A DNA stretch of 64,000 bases from Rhodococcus sp. IEGM 1381 (GCF_030056795.1 NZ_JASHKQ010000016.1:1-64000), one strand, 5' to 3'; counted from the first letter of the stretch, positions 17,734 through 26,951 are shown. Numbers and translations are program-made. Notes: generated by a model not told the origin, from the letters alone.

Positions 17734-18802
17734 CAAGCTGTTCCTGACCGCGATAGAGCTGAAAGGCACCGGCGCACATCCGCAGGCCTGGCGTCGTCCC
17801 GATTCTCGCGCCGAAGACCTGTACACAGCAGGGTTCTGGGTCGACCAGCTCCAGGCTGCAGACCGAGCGGGTGTCGATCTCGCGTTCCTGGGCGATTCGT
17901 TCGCCAGTCGTACTCTCGAGGCCGCAGCCATCGCGGCGCGGGTAGCCGCCCTCACCGAGAAGATCGGGCTGGTGCCCACGATCACCGTTACGCACACCGA
18001 GCCGTTCCACATCTCGAAGCAGATCGCGAGCCTCGATTTCGCTTCCCACGGTCGGGCCGGATGGCAGGTCGAGGTGAGTCCGGGTGCCGAGCAGGCAGCG
18101 CTGTTCGGTCGGAAAGCGGAGCAGGACAACGACAGCCTGTGGCGCGAAGCGGACGAGGCAATCGAGGTCGTCACCAGGCTCTGGGACAGCTGGGAAGACG
18201 ACGCGGAGATCCGTGATGTCGAGTCGGGGCGGTTCATCGACCGAGACAAGCTGCACTACATCGACTTCGAGGGTGAGAACTTCTCGGTCAAGGGTCCGTC
18301 GATCACTCCGAGGTCTCCTCAGGGACAGCCGCTGGTCGTAATTCGTGGCGACTCCACGGAGTCCGTGTCGGTGGCCGCTGCGCGTGCCGGCATCGTCCGA
18401 ATCGTCGCCGACACGGTCGATGATGCGGCAACGACCGCCGCCCGCATTCGACGGGCCGTCGTTGCCGAAGGCCGGGACCCGGCCGACGTGTTCGTTCTGC
18501 TGGACGTGGAGACCTTGGTATCCAATTATGCCGCTGAAGAACTCGCTCAGCTCGACAACTGGGCGGGGAACGTCAGGGCCGCTGAGAGCGTGTCGCATAT
18601 CGGCGATCTCGCCGGGCTGCATCTGCTCTTGGGTTCCATCGAAGCAGCCGGTCTGGACGGTGTGACGCTGGTACCGCTCGCGTTGCCGTCGGGAATCCGA
18701 TCACTACCGGCCACCGACAACCGCAGCGGATCGACTCTGCGCGAGCGTCTCGGCCTGACGCGTCCCGCCAATCGCTATGCACTCGAAGGGAAGAGCCTGT
18801 GA
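17726..18802 (+). CDS. LLM-class flavin monooxygenase 1 of the operon
   Basis: This 358-residue luciferase-like TIM-barrel protein starts at GTG and overlaps the ATPase stop by 8 nt. The pattern [36 protein letters not shown] and [16 protein letters not shown] matches FMNH2-dependent monooxygenases of the NtaA/SsuD superfamily. No flavin reductase is encoded in the operon, so reduced flavin must come from elsewhere. The exact reaction is unknown; C-S bond oxidation is inferred from the sulfur-type regulation. Confidence 0.85.
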   Translation: MSDKLFLTAIELKGTGAHPQAWRRPDSRAEDLYTAGFWVDQLQAADRAGVDLAFLGDSFASRTLEAAAIAARVAALTEKIGLVPTITVTHTEPFHISKQIASLDFASHGRAGWQVEVSPGAEQAALFGRKAEQDNDSLWREADEAIEVVTRLWDSWEDDAEIRDVESGRFIDRDKLHYIDFEGENFSVKGPSITPRSPQGQPLVVIRGDSTESVSVAAARAGIVRIVADTVDDAATTAARIRRAVVAEGRDPADVFVLLDVETLVSNYAAEELAQLDNWAGNVRAAESVSHIGDLAGLHLLLGSIEAAGLDGVTLVPLALPSGIRSLPATDNRSGSTLRERLGLTRPANRYALEGKSL

Positions 18803-20154
18803 CGAAGAAGCAGATACATCTGGGTGCCCATTTCCCCGGCGTCAACAACACGACCGTCTGGGCAGATCCGGAATCGAAGAGCCAGATCGAGTTCGATTCG
18901 TTCGTGCACCTCGCGGAATCGGCCGAGCGCGGCCTGTTCGACTTCTTCTTCCTCGCCGAGGGACTGCGACTTCGCGAGCATCGCAACAAGATCCATGACC
19001 TCGATGTCGTCGGAAGACCCGACACCCTCACCGTCCTCAACGCTCTTGCATCGGTGACGACCAAGCTCGGACTGGCCGGGACGATCAACACCACGTTCAA
19101 CGAACCGTTCGAGCTTGCTAAACAATTCTCGTCGCTGGACCATCTGTCCGACGGTAGGGCGGCATGGAACATGGTGACGTCCTCGGATGCGTTCACCGGC
19201 GAGAACTTCAGGCGAGGCGGCTATCTCGATCGTGCCGACCGTTACGTGCGGGCCAACGAAATCATCGACGTTGCGCGAAGGCTCTGGGATTCTTGGCAGT
19301 CCGACGCGTTCGTCGTCGATCGGGAGCGGGGAATCTTCGGTCGCGAGTCCGAGATCCGAACCGTGAGGCATACCGGGCCGCAGTTCGAGGTCGAGGGCCG
19401 CTTCACACTGCCGCGTAGTCCGCAGGGGCATCCAGTTCTGTTGCAGGCAGGCGATTCCGACCAGGGCCGCGAATTCGGTGCGGCGAAGGCTGACGCCATC
19501 TTCACCATCCACGGCACGCTAGAGGACGGACAGAAGTTCTACTCCGACGTCAAGGGTCGGCTCGCCAAGTACGGCCGCGAGCACGACGACCTGAAAGTGC
19601 TGCCCGCCGCGACGTTCGTGCTCGGTGATTCGGCGCAGGACGCCGCCGAGAAGGCGGACCACATCCGGCATCAGCAGGTGAGCGGTAAGACGGCTATTTC
19701 GTTCCTCGAACAGGTGTGGGGACAGGACCTGTCCGCGTACGACCCGGACGGTCCGTTGCCCGATATCGAACCCAACGGTGACGTGTCCATCACCCGTGGG
19801 CGTGCGAGACACGGCGACCCCAGAACCATCGCCCAGCGGTACCGCGAGCGCGCGGAAGCAGACAACCTGAGCATTCGTGAACTGATCATCGCGATGACGA
19901 CGCGGCAGCAGTTCGTCGGAACCCCTGCGCACGTGGCCGAGGAAATCGACAGCTACGTGCAGAACAACGCGAGCGACGGCTTCATCCTCGTCCCGCACAT
20001 CACCCCAGCCGGCCTCGATGAATTCGTCGATAGAGTGATTCCGGAACTTCAGGACCGCGGTAGCTTCCGCACCGAATACGCCGGAACCACCTTGCGCGAC
20101 CATCTCGGTCTGCGGCACCCGTACGAACAGCGTGAAGGAGTGCGAGCATCATGA
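18799..20154 (+). CDS. NtaA/DszA-type FMN-dependent monooxygenase 2 of the operon
   Basis: The 451-residue protein shows the NtaA/SnaA/DszA family motifs: FDFFFLAEGLRLRE, EPFELAKQFSSLDHLSDGRA, AWNMVTSSDA and SPQGHPVLLQAGDSDQGREF. It is the same length as the solitary gene at 6455-7810. DszA acts on dibenzothiophene sulfone and NtaA on nitrilotriacetate, so an S- or N-containing substrate is likely. GTG start, 4-nt overlaps on both sides. It lies between monooxygenase 1 and DUF1684, a run that suggests sequential oxidation of an imported compound. Confidence 0.88.
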   Translation: MTKKQIHLGAHFPGVNNTTVWADPESKSQIEFDSFVHLAESAERGLFDFFFLAEGLRLREHRNKIHDLDVVGRPDTLTVLNALASVTTKLGLAGTINTTFNEPFELAKQFSSLDHLSDGRAAWNMVTSSDAFTGENFRRGGYLDRADRYVRANEIIDVARRLWDSWQSDAFVVDRERGIFGRESEIRTVRHTGPQFEVEGRFTLPRSPQGHPVLLQAGDSDQGREFGAAKADAIFTIHGTLEDGQKFYSDVKGRLAKYGREHDDLKVLPAATFVLGDSAQDAAEKADHIRHQQVSGKTAISFLEQVWGQDLSAYDPDGPLPDIEPNGDVSITRGRARHGDPRTIAQRYRERAEADNLSIRELIIAMTTRQQFVGTPAHVAEEIDSYVQNNASDGFILVPHITPAGLDEFVDRVIPELQDRGSFRTEYAGTTLRDHLGLRHPYEQREGVRAS

Positions 20155-20891
20155 GCGATTTCGAGCAGGACTGGAAGCAATGGCATGCCGACCGAGAGGC
20201 GTCCTACGGTGATCCTCTGGGTTGGGTGTCCTTGACCGGTTTGTACTGGTTGACGGATGAATTCGAGACCGTCGCGGACCTTCCCGGCCGTTGGAAGGCC
20301 AATGCCGACTCGGTGACCGTCGAGGGGTTCGACGGCGTGACGGCGCTGAATCCGGTGGAGGGAGCCCCGGGCATCCTGGTCGAGGACGGCGATCGGCGGA
20401 TCGAGGTGATCCGTCGGACCGGTTCCGTCGCGCTGCGGGTACACGACCCGAGAGCACAAACCCTGCAGTCCTACGACGGTATCCCGGCCTACGAGCCGAA
20501 CGAGAAGTTCCTTGCCACCGGGACGTTCACCCCGTACGACTCGCCGGTCACCGTCACGACCGGGGCCGTGGTGGAAGGACTCGAACACCACCACTCGGCC
20601 GTGGGCACTCTGGACTTCGAGCTGGCCGGCACCGCGCAGCGGCTGATTGCGTTCGGGGGCACCGGCAATGGTCTGAAGGTCCTGTTCACCGATGCCACGA
20701 GCGGGGTGACCACCTATCCGGCTGCGCGGATCCTGGCAGTGCCCGCTCCGGTAGACGGCACCGTCGTTCTCGATTTCAACCGGGCATCCAACCTTCCGTG
20801 CGCGTTCACCGACTACGCCACGTGCCCGGTCGCGCCTGCCGAGAACAGGCTGACTGTCGCTGTCGAGGCAGGGGAGAAGAACCCGAGATGA
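20151..20891 (+). CDS. DUF1684 protein
   Basis: This 246-residue protein has the DUF1684 opening DWKQWHADREASYGDPLGWV, followed by SLTGLYWL, the central WKANADSVTVEGF region, and the C-terminal block LDFNRASNLPCAFTDYATCP with conserved Asn, Pro and two Cys. The biochemical function of the family is not established; it is often found beside flavin monooxygenases. No signal peptide, so cytoplasmic. ATGA overlaps on both ends make it an integral part of the operon. Confidence 0.82.
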   Translation: MSDFEQDWKQWHADREASYGDPLGWVSLTGLYWLTDEFETVADLPGRWKANADSVTVEGFDGVTALNPVEGAPGILVEDGDRRIEVIRRTGSVALRVHDPRAQTLQSYDGIPAYEPNEKFLATGTFTPYDSPVTVTTGAVVEGLEHHHSAVGTLDFELAGTAQRLIAFGGTGNGLKVLFTDATSGVTTYPAARILAVPAPVDGTVVLDFNRASNLPCAFTDYATCPVAPAENRLTVAVEAGEKNPR

Positions 20892-22012
20892 CGCGAGTTC
20901 CGTTGTCCGTTCTCGATCTGTCCCCGATCAGCGAGGGGTCGACCGTCCAGCACGCGCTGCGAAACACGGTCGACCTTGCACGCCAGACCGAGGAGTGGGG
21001 TTACGAGCGCTATTGGGTGGCCGAGCACCACTTTGTGGCGGCGGCCAGTTCTTCACCCGCAGTGTTGATCGGTCTGATTGCCGCTGCCACCAATTGGATT
21101 CGCGTCGGATCGGCCGCGGTCCAGCTCGGTTTCACAACAGCTGCTGCCGTCGTCGAATCCTTCGGGACAGTTGACGCTCTGTATCCGGGACGCATCGATC
21201 TGGGTGTCGGTCGATCCGGGCAGCGCAGAGCAGCAGCCCTGGCCGGTGCGCAACAGGCTGCGCCCGAACGCGCGGTGGCTTCGGAGCCCGGTGGACTGTT
21301 CCCGGTTGCCCCCGCTGCGGCGACCCCGCGCAAGACCCCGCTGCTGGCTGCGTCTTTGGCTGCGTTGCAGCAACCCCACGCTCAGGCCCCAGATTTCCAT
21401 GAGCAACTCGACGACCTCGCTGCGTTGCTTGCCGGTAGCTACGAGCGCGACGGGGTGCCGTTGACGGCACGCCCGGGTGTCGGGGCCGACGTGGCGCTGT
21501 GGCTGTTCGGCAGCAGTGCTGGGCCGACTGCCCGTGAGGCAGGTGCCCGTGGTCTGCCGTTCGCGGCGAGCTATCACTTCAGCCCGGGTACGACTCTCGA
21601 GGCGATCGACGAGTATCGCCGTGCTTTCGTGCCGTCGGCTCGGCTGTCCTCGCCGTACGTGGCGGTGTCGGCCGATGTGGTTGTCGCAGAAACGGATTCG
21701 CGGGCCCGAGAGCTTGCAGCGTCTTTCCCGCAATGGGTACACAGCATTCGCAGCGGTAGAGGTGCGATCGAGTATCCGAATCCGAAAAATGTGACACCCC
21801 TGACCGACAAGGAGTATCAGCTCGTCGCGGATCGAGTGGGCACACAGGTCGTCGGGTCTGCTGCGACAGTCGCCGAAAAGCTCGATGGTCTACAGCGAGC
21901 CACCGGAGCCGACGAACTGGTGATCACCTCGGCCACGCACGACCATGCGGACCGGCTGCGCTCGTACGAATTGCTCGGTAAAGAATGGGGACTGCCGCGC
22001 CTGCGGGTCTGA
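20888..22012 (+). CDS. LLM-class flavin monooxygenase 3 of the operon
   Basis: The 374-residue product from ATG 20888 belongs to the luciferase-like family of the type opening LSVLDLSPISEGSTVQHALR. It has YERYWVAEHHFVAAASSSPA, RVGSAAVQLGFTTAAAVVES and LYPGRIDLGVGRSG, all standard for FMN-binding members. It is the third monooxygenase of the operon and distinct from the NtaA type. A longer open frame upstream belongs to the overlapping DUF1684 gene. Substrate unknown. Confidence 0.86.
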   Translation: MTRVPLSVLDLSPISEGSTVQHALRNTVDLARQTEEWGYERYWVAEHHFVAAASSSPAVLIGLIAAATNWIRVGSAAVQLGFTTAAAVVESFGTVDALYPGRIDLGVGRSGQRRAAALAGAQQAAPERAVASEPGGLFPVAPAAATPRKTPLLAASLAALQQPHAQAPDFHEQLDDLAALLAGSYERDGVPLTARPGVGADVALWLFGSSAGPTAREAGARGLPFAASYHFSPGTTLEAIDEYRRAFVPSARLSSPYVAVSADVVVAETDSRARELAASFPQWVHSIRSGRGAIEYPNPKNVTPLTDKEYQLVADRVGTQVVGSAATVAEKLDGLQRATGADELVITSATHDHADRLRSYELLGKEWGLPRLRV

Positions 22013-22049
22013 GCGGAACATTTGCGTCGTGGTGACCGTTGTACCGCGC

Positions 22050-22985
22050 ATGACACAAGTTGCAGTTGCAGCGTCCTACGGCGGACCGGACGCCATCGAG
22101 ATCGTCGAACGTGAGCTGCCCGAACCATCCGAAGGCGAAGTTCTGGTCGAGGTCAAGGCAATCGGCGTCAACCCCTTCGATTACAAGAGCTACAGCGGTG
22201 CATTCGGCACCGACGCGTCGAAGCTTCCGATAGCGTTGGGCAGTGAGGCGTCGGGCATCGTGGTTGCTGTCGGCGGAGCCGTCGAGGGCCCGGGCGGGAC
22301 TATCGCCGTCGGCGACGCGGTGGTCGTGTCCGGCCAGAACGGTACGTACGCCGAGCGGATTCTGGTTCCCGCGCGGTTCGTGCTTTCGAAGCCGGAAGCC
22401 TTGGACTGGAAAATTGCCGCGGGTGTACTGGCCGTGGCTGGAACTGCTTACGACGCACTGGAATCCGTCGGTATCAAGAGCGGAGACACTGTTCTCGTGC
22501 ACGGCGCGGCAGGCGGCGTCGGGTCCGTGGTGGCTCAGCTCGCTCTGGAGCGCGGCGCCACCGTCATCGGGACTGCGCGCCGACAGAACCACGATGCACT
22601 CCGGGCCTACGGTGCCGAGCCCGTCGAATACGGCGACGGACTGATCGACCGTGTACGAGCAGCCGCACCCAATGGGGTCGATGCGGCAATCGACACGGTG
22701 GGTACCGACGAGGCCGTCGACGTGTCTCTCGAATTACTCACGGACAGATCGAGATTGGTGAGCACTGCAGCCTTCGGGCGGGCCTCGGCGGACGGGTTTC
22801 TCACCGTTGGTGGGCCGGCGAGCATGGAGCGTCGACGCCTCGCATCACCGGTGCTGCTGGAGCAGGCAGGGGCAGGCGTGTTCGAGGTGACGGTTGCCAA
22901 GACGTTCCCGCTCGCCGACGCGGCGAAGGCGCATGCTGAATTGCAGTCGACGCACCCACGCGGAAAGTTCGTTCTGATTCCCTGA
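22050..22985 (+). CDS. Zinc-type alcohol dehydrogenase-like NADP oxidoreductase
   Basis: From ATG 22050 the protein has 311 residues, typical of quinone-oxidoreductase-like MDR proteins. It has an N-terminal GroES-like domain (EVLVEVKAIGVNPFDYKSYS) and a Rossmann fold with VLVHGAAGGVGSVVAQLALE. Catalytic-zinc Cys residues are absent, consistent with the QOR subgroup. It lies 37 nt after monooxygenase 3 on the same strand and is probably the last operon gene; it could reduce an enone or aldehyde left after desulfurisation (inference). Confidence 0.87.
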   Translation: MTQVAVAASYGGPDAIEIVERELPEPSEGEVLVEVKAIGVNPFDYKSYSGAFGTDASKLPIALGSEASGIVVAVGGAVEGPGGTIAVGDAVVVSGQNGTYAERILVPARFVLSKPEALDWKIAAGVLAVAGTAYDALESVGIKSGDTVLVHGAAGGVGSVVAQLALERGATVIGTARRQNHDALRAYGAEPVEYGDGLIDRVRAAAPNGVDAAIDTVGTDEAVDVSLELLTDRSRLVSTAAFGRASADGFLTVGGPASMERRRLASPVLLEQAGAGVFEVTVAKTFPLADAAKAHAELQSTHPRGKFVLIP

Positions 22986-23016
22986 CGTGTCCGGGCGCAA
23001 CTTCACACCTGTTTTC

Positions 23017-23062
23017 CCGACCGATCACCCCGACTCAGGTCTGAGTGGGGGTGATCGGTCGG
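23017..23062 (+). terminator. Long hairpin closing the organosulfur operon
   Basis: CCGACCGATCACCCC-G-ACTCAG (23017-23038) pairs with its complement at 23041-23062: 22 positions with a single G-G mismatch and a nominal 2-nt loop. It starts 31 nt after the last stop codon. There is no clear U-tract, as is common for actinobacterial terminators. Confidence 0.7.
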
Positions 23063-23161
23063 TACCAGGGGTGTGAGGTCTCGGCAGGCCGGCACCTGGC
23101 TTTCGAATCAGCGTGATCGCAAGGGGTGCACAATCATGTCGTGGTGCCTAGCGTCACGTGC

Positions 23162-23260
23162 ATGAACTGGCTGAAAGAGCGACTGGCGGCGATCATCGAT
23201 CACCTCGGGTCGCAGCCTGCGTGCACCCACGCTGCCGTCGACTTCGGCATCCGCGGCTGA
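23162..23260 (+). CDS. Small ORF of 32 codons, doubtful
   Basis: An ATG frame encodes a 32-residue peptide beginning MNWLKERLAAIIDHLGSQPA and ending VDFGIRG. It has an amphipathic helix-like start, one Cys and good codon bias for its size, but no convincing ribosome binding site. It sits alone between the operon hairpin and the operator of the CGNR gene. Confidence 0.3.
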   Translation: MNWLKERLAAIIDHLGSQPACTHAAVDFGIRG

Positions 23261-23273
23261 CTACCCGCGTAAG

Positions 23274-23302
23274 GTAAGCGTTGAATTGAAGTAGACGCTT
23301 AC
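23274..23302. promoter_or_regulatory. Inverted-repeat operator candidate before the CGNR-MATE unit
   Basis: GTAAGCGT (23274-23281) and ACGCTTAC (23295-23302) form a perfect 8-bp inverted repeat with a 13-nt spacer, ending 14 nt before the ATG of the CGNR gene. Its position suits repression or autoregulation by the gene product. Confidence 0.6.
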
Positions 23303-23316
23303 TGCAGACTGGCGTC

Positions 23317-23850
23317 ATGACCGTTCACAGACCTGCCGCCGAGTTGGCGGCCGAGATTGTCAACGCCTGGAAGTCTCACACTCTGGACCATGATTGGGTC
23401 GCTGCGTTGCTGGTGCGGGAATCGCTGCCCATAAGACATCGTGGGGTCGCCGGAGCTGCTGCAATCGCGCATGCCCACGCGGTCCTCGAACGGTGTGCCC
23501 GCGAAATCTCGCCGGTGTTCGAGGCCGAGACTCCGACGTCAGCCGCCGAGCGGCTCAACGACGTGTTGGCATCGGTCGATGTTCGTGTCACCGTATCGAT
23601 TTCGCACGACTTCGCTCCGCACCTGCACTACGACGATGCGACGACGGGAATCGCCGAACGATTGCGGACCAACTGTCTGGTCGCGCTCGCGACCGTGTTG
23701 GCCGACCCGTCCGGTGCACTGCGGTTGGGAGTGTGCGACTCGTGCGAACGTGCATTCGTGGACTTCAGTCGCTCTGCGCGCCAACGCTTCTGCACTCGCC
23801 GGTGCGCTACTCGTACTCATGTGCGTCAGCATCGACGAAAGGTGTCGTGA
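23317..23850 (+). CDS. CGNR zinc-finger (ABATE-type) transcription regulator
   Basis: The 177-residue protein has an N-terminal stress-sensing-like ABATE region and a C-terminal zinc finger with C140-x2-C143 ... C159-x3-C163 (CDSCERAFVDFSRSARQRFC, then RRCATRTHVRQHR). The usual CGNR tetrapeptide is CATR here. Such proteins are thought to bind DNA and sense a small molecule. Its stop overlaps the exporter start (GTGA), so regulator and MATE transporter are co-translated, and the inverted repeat upstream is a plausible binding site. Confidence 0.82.
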   Translation: MTVHRPAAELAAEIVNAWKSHTLDHDWVAALLVRESLPIRHRGVAGAAAIAHAHAVLERCAREISPVFEAETPTSAAERLNDVLASVDVRVTVSISHDFAPHLHYDDATTGIAERLRTNCLVALATVLADPSGALRLGVCDSCERAFVDFSRSARQRFCTRRCATRTHVRQHRRKVS

Positions 23851-25262
23851 ACACGGCAATCCTCCGCTCGGCATTGCGACTGGCAGGACTGGCCGGCTTG
23901 GCCCTGCTCGCGGAGCCGCTGAGCGGTCTCGCCGACACTGCAGCGGCCGGGTACCTAGGAGTGTCCGAGCAGAGTGCGCTTGCCCTCGGGGCCGGTGTGG
24001 TGACCACGACGACGTGGCTGCTCACTCCGTTGATGTTTGCGCAGACGACCCAGATTGCGCGGTTCCGGGTAGCAGGAGACCGAGCGGGGCTACAGGCGGC
24101 TGTACGAAGATCGGCCGCTCTCGCGGCGGTGTGGGGCCTCGTGCTCGCCTGCGGCGTCACGCTGTTCGCGTTGTCGACCGTCGCCGAGGGTGATGCCCGC
24201 GCCTACCTGCTGGTGCGGGCCGCAGGGTTGCCGGTGTCGGCAGTGGTACTCGCCGGCTACGGCGCGCTTCGCGGGGCCGGGCACGTCTCCGACGTCACCG
24301 CACTTGCGTTGGGCGGGGCGGTGATACACGTGGGAATCGTCGTTGTCTCTGTCTCGATGGATCTCGGGATCCCGGGCGTCGGTGCCGCATCGGGTCTGGC
24401 GCAGTTGGCCGTTGCTGCGGTCGGATGGCGGATGTTGGCACGCCGCGGATTGTGGTTGCGAACGGCGTCATCCGGCAGCGGACGGGATCGATGGCAATCT
24501 TCTGTTGCCGCAGCGGGTTTGCTCGCGGTACGTTCGGGGCTTCTCGGCGCCGCGACGCTGGCGATGACTGCAGCCGCAGTGCGATCCTCGGCGGTGGACG
24601 CGGCCGCGCATCTGGTGGTGTATCAGGTGTGGTTGCTGGTGGTGCTGGCCGTCGAAGGGTGGAAGTCTGCGGCTCAGATTCTGGTGTCGTCGTCTCGATC
24701 GGACGCGGAGCGGGCGGCGGTGGAGAGGACCGTGCTGATCGGATCTATCGGGCTCGGAAGTGGCTCGGCAGCAGTTGTTTTCGCAATCGGTCCACTGACG
24801 ATGCAGATGCTCGCGGCATCGGGGGAGGTCGAGTCCGCGGCACGAACGATCTGGTGGCTGTCGGCTCTGAGCTTCATCGTCGGTGCGGTTGCGTTCACCC
24901 GTGACGGAGTCGAATTCGGTCGAGGTACGTTCGGGGTGAATCTGATTCGTATCGGGCTCGGCACTTGCATCACCGTGGTCGGTGCTGGTGCATCGTGGTC
25001 GACGGGCGATCTGAGGTGGATGTGGATCGGGTTGCCAGTGGGTCTGCTGGTGCGAGCGTTGTGGCCCTATCGCTCACGCCGCGGGCCGGGGCACGCAAGC
25101 ACGATCAGCGGTAGTAGAAATCCCACCACGTCAGCACTCGGGCTGCGATCAATGTCAGCCACTTCGAGCGTTCGCCCTCTGGTGCGTCGATATCGAACCA
25201 CACCTGACCTGGATGTGGACGACCCTGCAACCACGTTCCATCGCTCTGGCGGGCGGCCCTGA
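23847..25262 (+). CDS. MATE-family efflux transporter
   Basis: The 471-residue membrane protein from GTG 23847 has about 12 hydrophobic segments and MATE-like features near the N-terminus (LAEPLSGLADTAAAGYLGVS) and in the loop GALRGAGHVSDVTALALGGA. MATE proteins export cationic drugs or metabolites with Na+ or H+. The last 55 or so residues (from about GHASTISGSRNPTTS) are polar, unlike the family, and are read antisense through the 3' end of the cyclase-like gene for 158 nt. This suggests loss of the original stop. Confidence 0.85.
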   Translation: MNTAILRSALRLAGLAGLALLAEPLSGLADTAAAGYLGVSEQSALALGAGVVTTTTWLLTPLMFAQTTQIARFRVAGDRAGLQAAVRRSAALAAVWGLVLACGVTLFALSTVAEGDARAYLLVRAAGLPVSAVVLAGYGALRGAGHVSDVTALALGGAVIHVGIVVVSVSMDLGIPGVGAASGLAQLAVAAVGWRMLARRGLWLRTASSGSGRDRWQSSVAAAGLLAVRSGLLGAATLAMTAAAVRSSAVDAAAHLVVYQVWLLVVLAVEGWKSAAQILVSSSRSDAERAAVERTVLIGSIGLGSGSAAVVFAIGPLTMQMLAASGEVESAARTIWWLSALSFIVGAVAFTRDGVEFGRGTFGVNLIRIGLGTCITVVGAGASWSTGDLRWMWIGLPVGLLVRALWPYRSRRGPGHASTISGSRNPTTSALGLRSMSATSSVRPLVRRYRTTPDLDVDDPATTFHRSGGRP

Positions 25263-26072
25263 CGACTCCTATTGCCTCCTCCATGCGGGGATCCGGCGCC
25301 GTCCCATCGAGCAGGGAGGCCTGCCGAAAGTAGTCGGCGGCATCGAGGGCGCTGTAGGTCCAACGGGATGGGTGGAAGAATTGATCCACCCATGGCCCGA
25401 CGTGCTTGCCCGTGGACAGGGTGTACAGAAGTTTTCGCCTCAGCAAGTATTCTTCACCGGTTTGCCGGGCAGCTCGAGTCTCGTCGGTGCCGCCGAAGGC
25501 TATGTCGTACTGCAGCAATCCTTTCAACGAGTTCAGTGTCGAGTGAAACGAGGAGCGGGTGGATCCCTCGACCCACTCACAGTTCCATCCACCGTCCGGT
25601 AGCTGGTGTTCGAGAAACCATTGAACGATGCCCTCGACGTCTGCACCCAGCCACGCCCCGTTGGCGACCGTCCACGCATTGATGCAGCAGTCCACCTCTC
25701 CGCCCCAGTAAGGAAGGTTGTCGTACTCCCAGCGACTGTTCTCGTCGAGCAACTCGACCGTGCGGCGCGCGCTCGCAGGACAGCGGGGTCGAGACCCCAC
25801 TCGCGCAGCGAATTCAGCGACCAAGTGGTCGCAGTCCAGGGTTGCCCCGGAGCCGCAGAACTATCGAAATCCGCAGGGAAGAATGCGCCGCCGGCCCATT
25901 GCCCGTCCGGATCCTGCAGCGCAAGAAGCCTTGCACCGAAACCTTCGGTGGCAACTCGGGCGCGAGTTGCTTCCCAAACTCCGGACGGTTCGTCCAAGAG
26001 ATCGCGCTCCACCTGCCAACGCAGCGCTGGATCCGAGTCGACTAGCCAATCGCGCAGGGAAACGGCCACCAT
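25105..26072 (-). pseudogene. Squalene-cyclase/prenyltransferase-like alpha-toroid protein, frameshifted
   Basis: Two overlapping minus-strand frames together make one protein of about 320 residues. The N-terminal part from ATG 26072 (MVAVSLRDWLVDSDPALRWQ ... QDPDGQWAGGAFFP ... WSLNSLREWGLDPAVLRARA) continues in another frame as ARRTVELLDENSRWEYDNLP ... HQLPDGGWNCEW ... VLTWWDFYYR. QW-type repeats mark the terpene-cyclase toroid fold, though the usual cyclase DxDD motif is not evident. The break is at the alternating GC tract 25765-25772 and is explained by a change of one dinucleotide. Function unknown. Sequencing error, slippage or true decay cannot be separated here. Confidence 0.75.
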
Positions 26073-26308
26073 GACGAGGCAGCCTATCGTCGTTCGGCCA
26101 TTCGTCACGGTGTTTACCTGCGTACGACGACCTCGCTACCGCGAACTGGCACTCGGAATCTCGCCTGAGTCCCGATTCCATTCCGGAACGCCTGGGGCAC
26201 TGGCCGATCGATGGGCCGAACTGGTGCGGCACCGGGTGGTCGACGGATTCGACGTCAACCCCTATCACTTGGGTGATGCCATCGAGTCGGGTCGAGGGAC
26301 GAGCTCGG

Positions 26309-26785
26309 TCAGCTCAACTCTGCGCGCGACCATTCGTTCACGAACTCCAGGCCACTGCGCACGAAGAGCTGGGTCACCGGGCAACGGCGCGCGACCTCGG
26401 AGACGAACTTGTCGAAGGTCTCCTCGTCGGCGTCGGTCTGAACCGTGGCCTCGACCTTCACGGCGTCGAAGTTCGCATTTCCTTCGTCACCGTTGACCAG
26501 TACCGCAGTGTCGAGATCGCCCTGGATGCGAAACGTGAACTCGCCGAGGGTGATTCCCAGATCCTTGGCGACGAGGGCCGCTGTCACCTGGTTGCACGAG
26601 GTCAGCGCGCCGAGCGCGTAGAACAACGGGCTGGGTGCCTCGTCCTTGCCGCCGAATGCGGGATAGGCATCGGTGTCGAACTGGTGGCCTGCATCGCCCT
26701 CGGCGACGAGGTGCTGGGCGACCCCGGTACCACTGGCATTGATCACGAAGGGAACGACGGACGTTCGGATAGAGCTAGTTGTCAT
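26309..26785 (-). CDS. OsmC/Ohr-family peroxide-handling protein
   Basis: From ATG 26785 the protein has 158 residues, with the two redox Cys of the family at C64 (ALTSCNQVTAALVAKDLGI) and C135 (VARRCPVTQLFV). OsmC-type proteins reduce organic hydroperoxides using a dithiol. The frame is open to 26860, but the extra 25 residues have no homology-like character. Monocistronic; it faces the frameshifted cyclase gene. Confidence 0.87.
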   Translation of the reverse strand: MTTSSIRTSVVPFVINASGTGVAQHLVAEGDAGHQFDTDAYPAFGGKDEAPSPLFYALGALTSCNQVTAALVAKDLGITLGEFTFRIQGDLDTAVLVNGDEGNANFDAVKVEATVQTDADEETFDKFVSEVARRCPVTQLFVRSGLEFVNEWSRAELS

Positions 26786-26951
26786 GAAGTCTGACGATGG
26801 CCCCCTGTCGAACGAAACGGAATGGTTCGGCTCATCGTGATTCGAACTCGGCACGAGCACGGAGCTGTCCGGGACGCGCGTCGACGATGGAAGCTAACGA
26901 TCGGGTCTCGACTCGAGTGAGGTACAGCTCTGCACGATCTACGATGTCCTC

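Noticed and set aside
19085-19115. GAACCGTTCGAG as an SOS box
   Set aside because: The half-sites are not separated by four bases and it lies in the middle of a monooxygenase gene.
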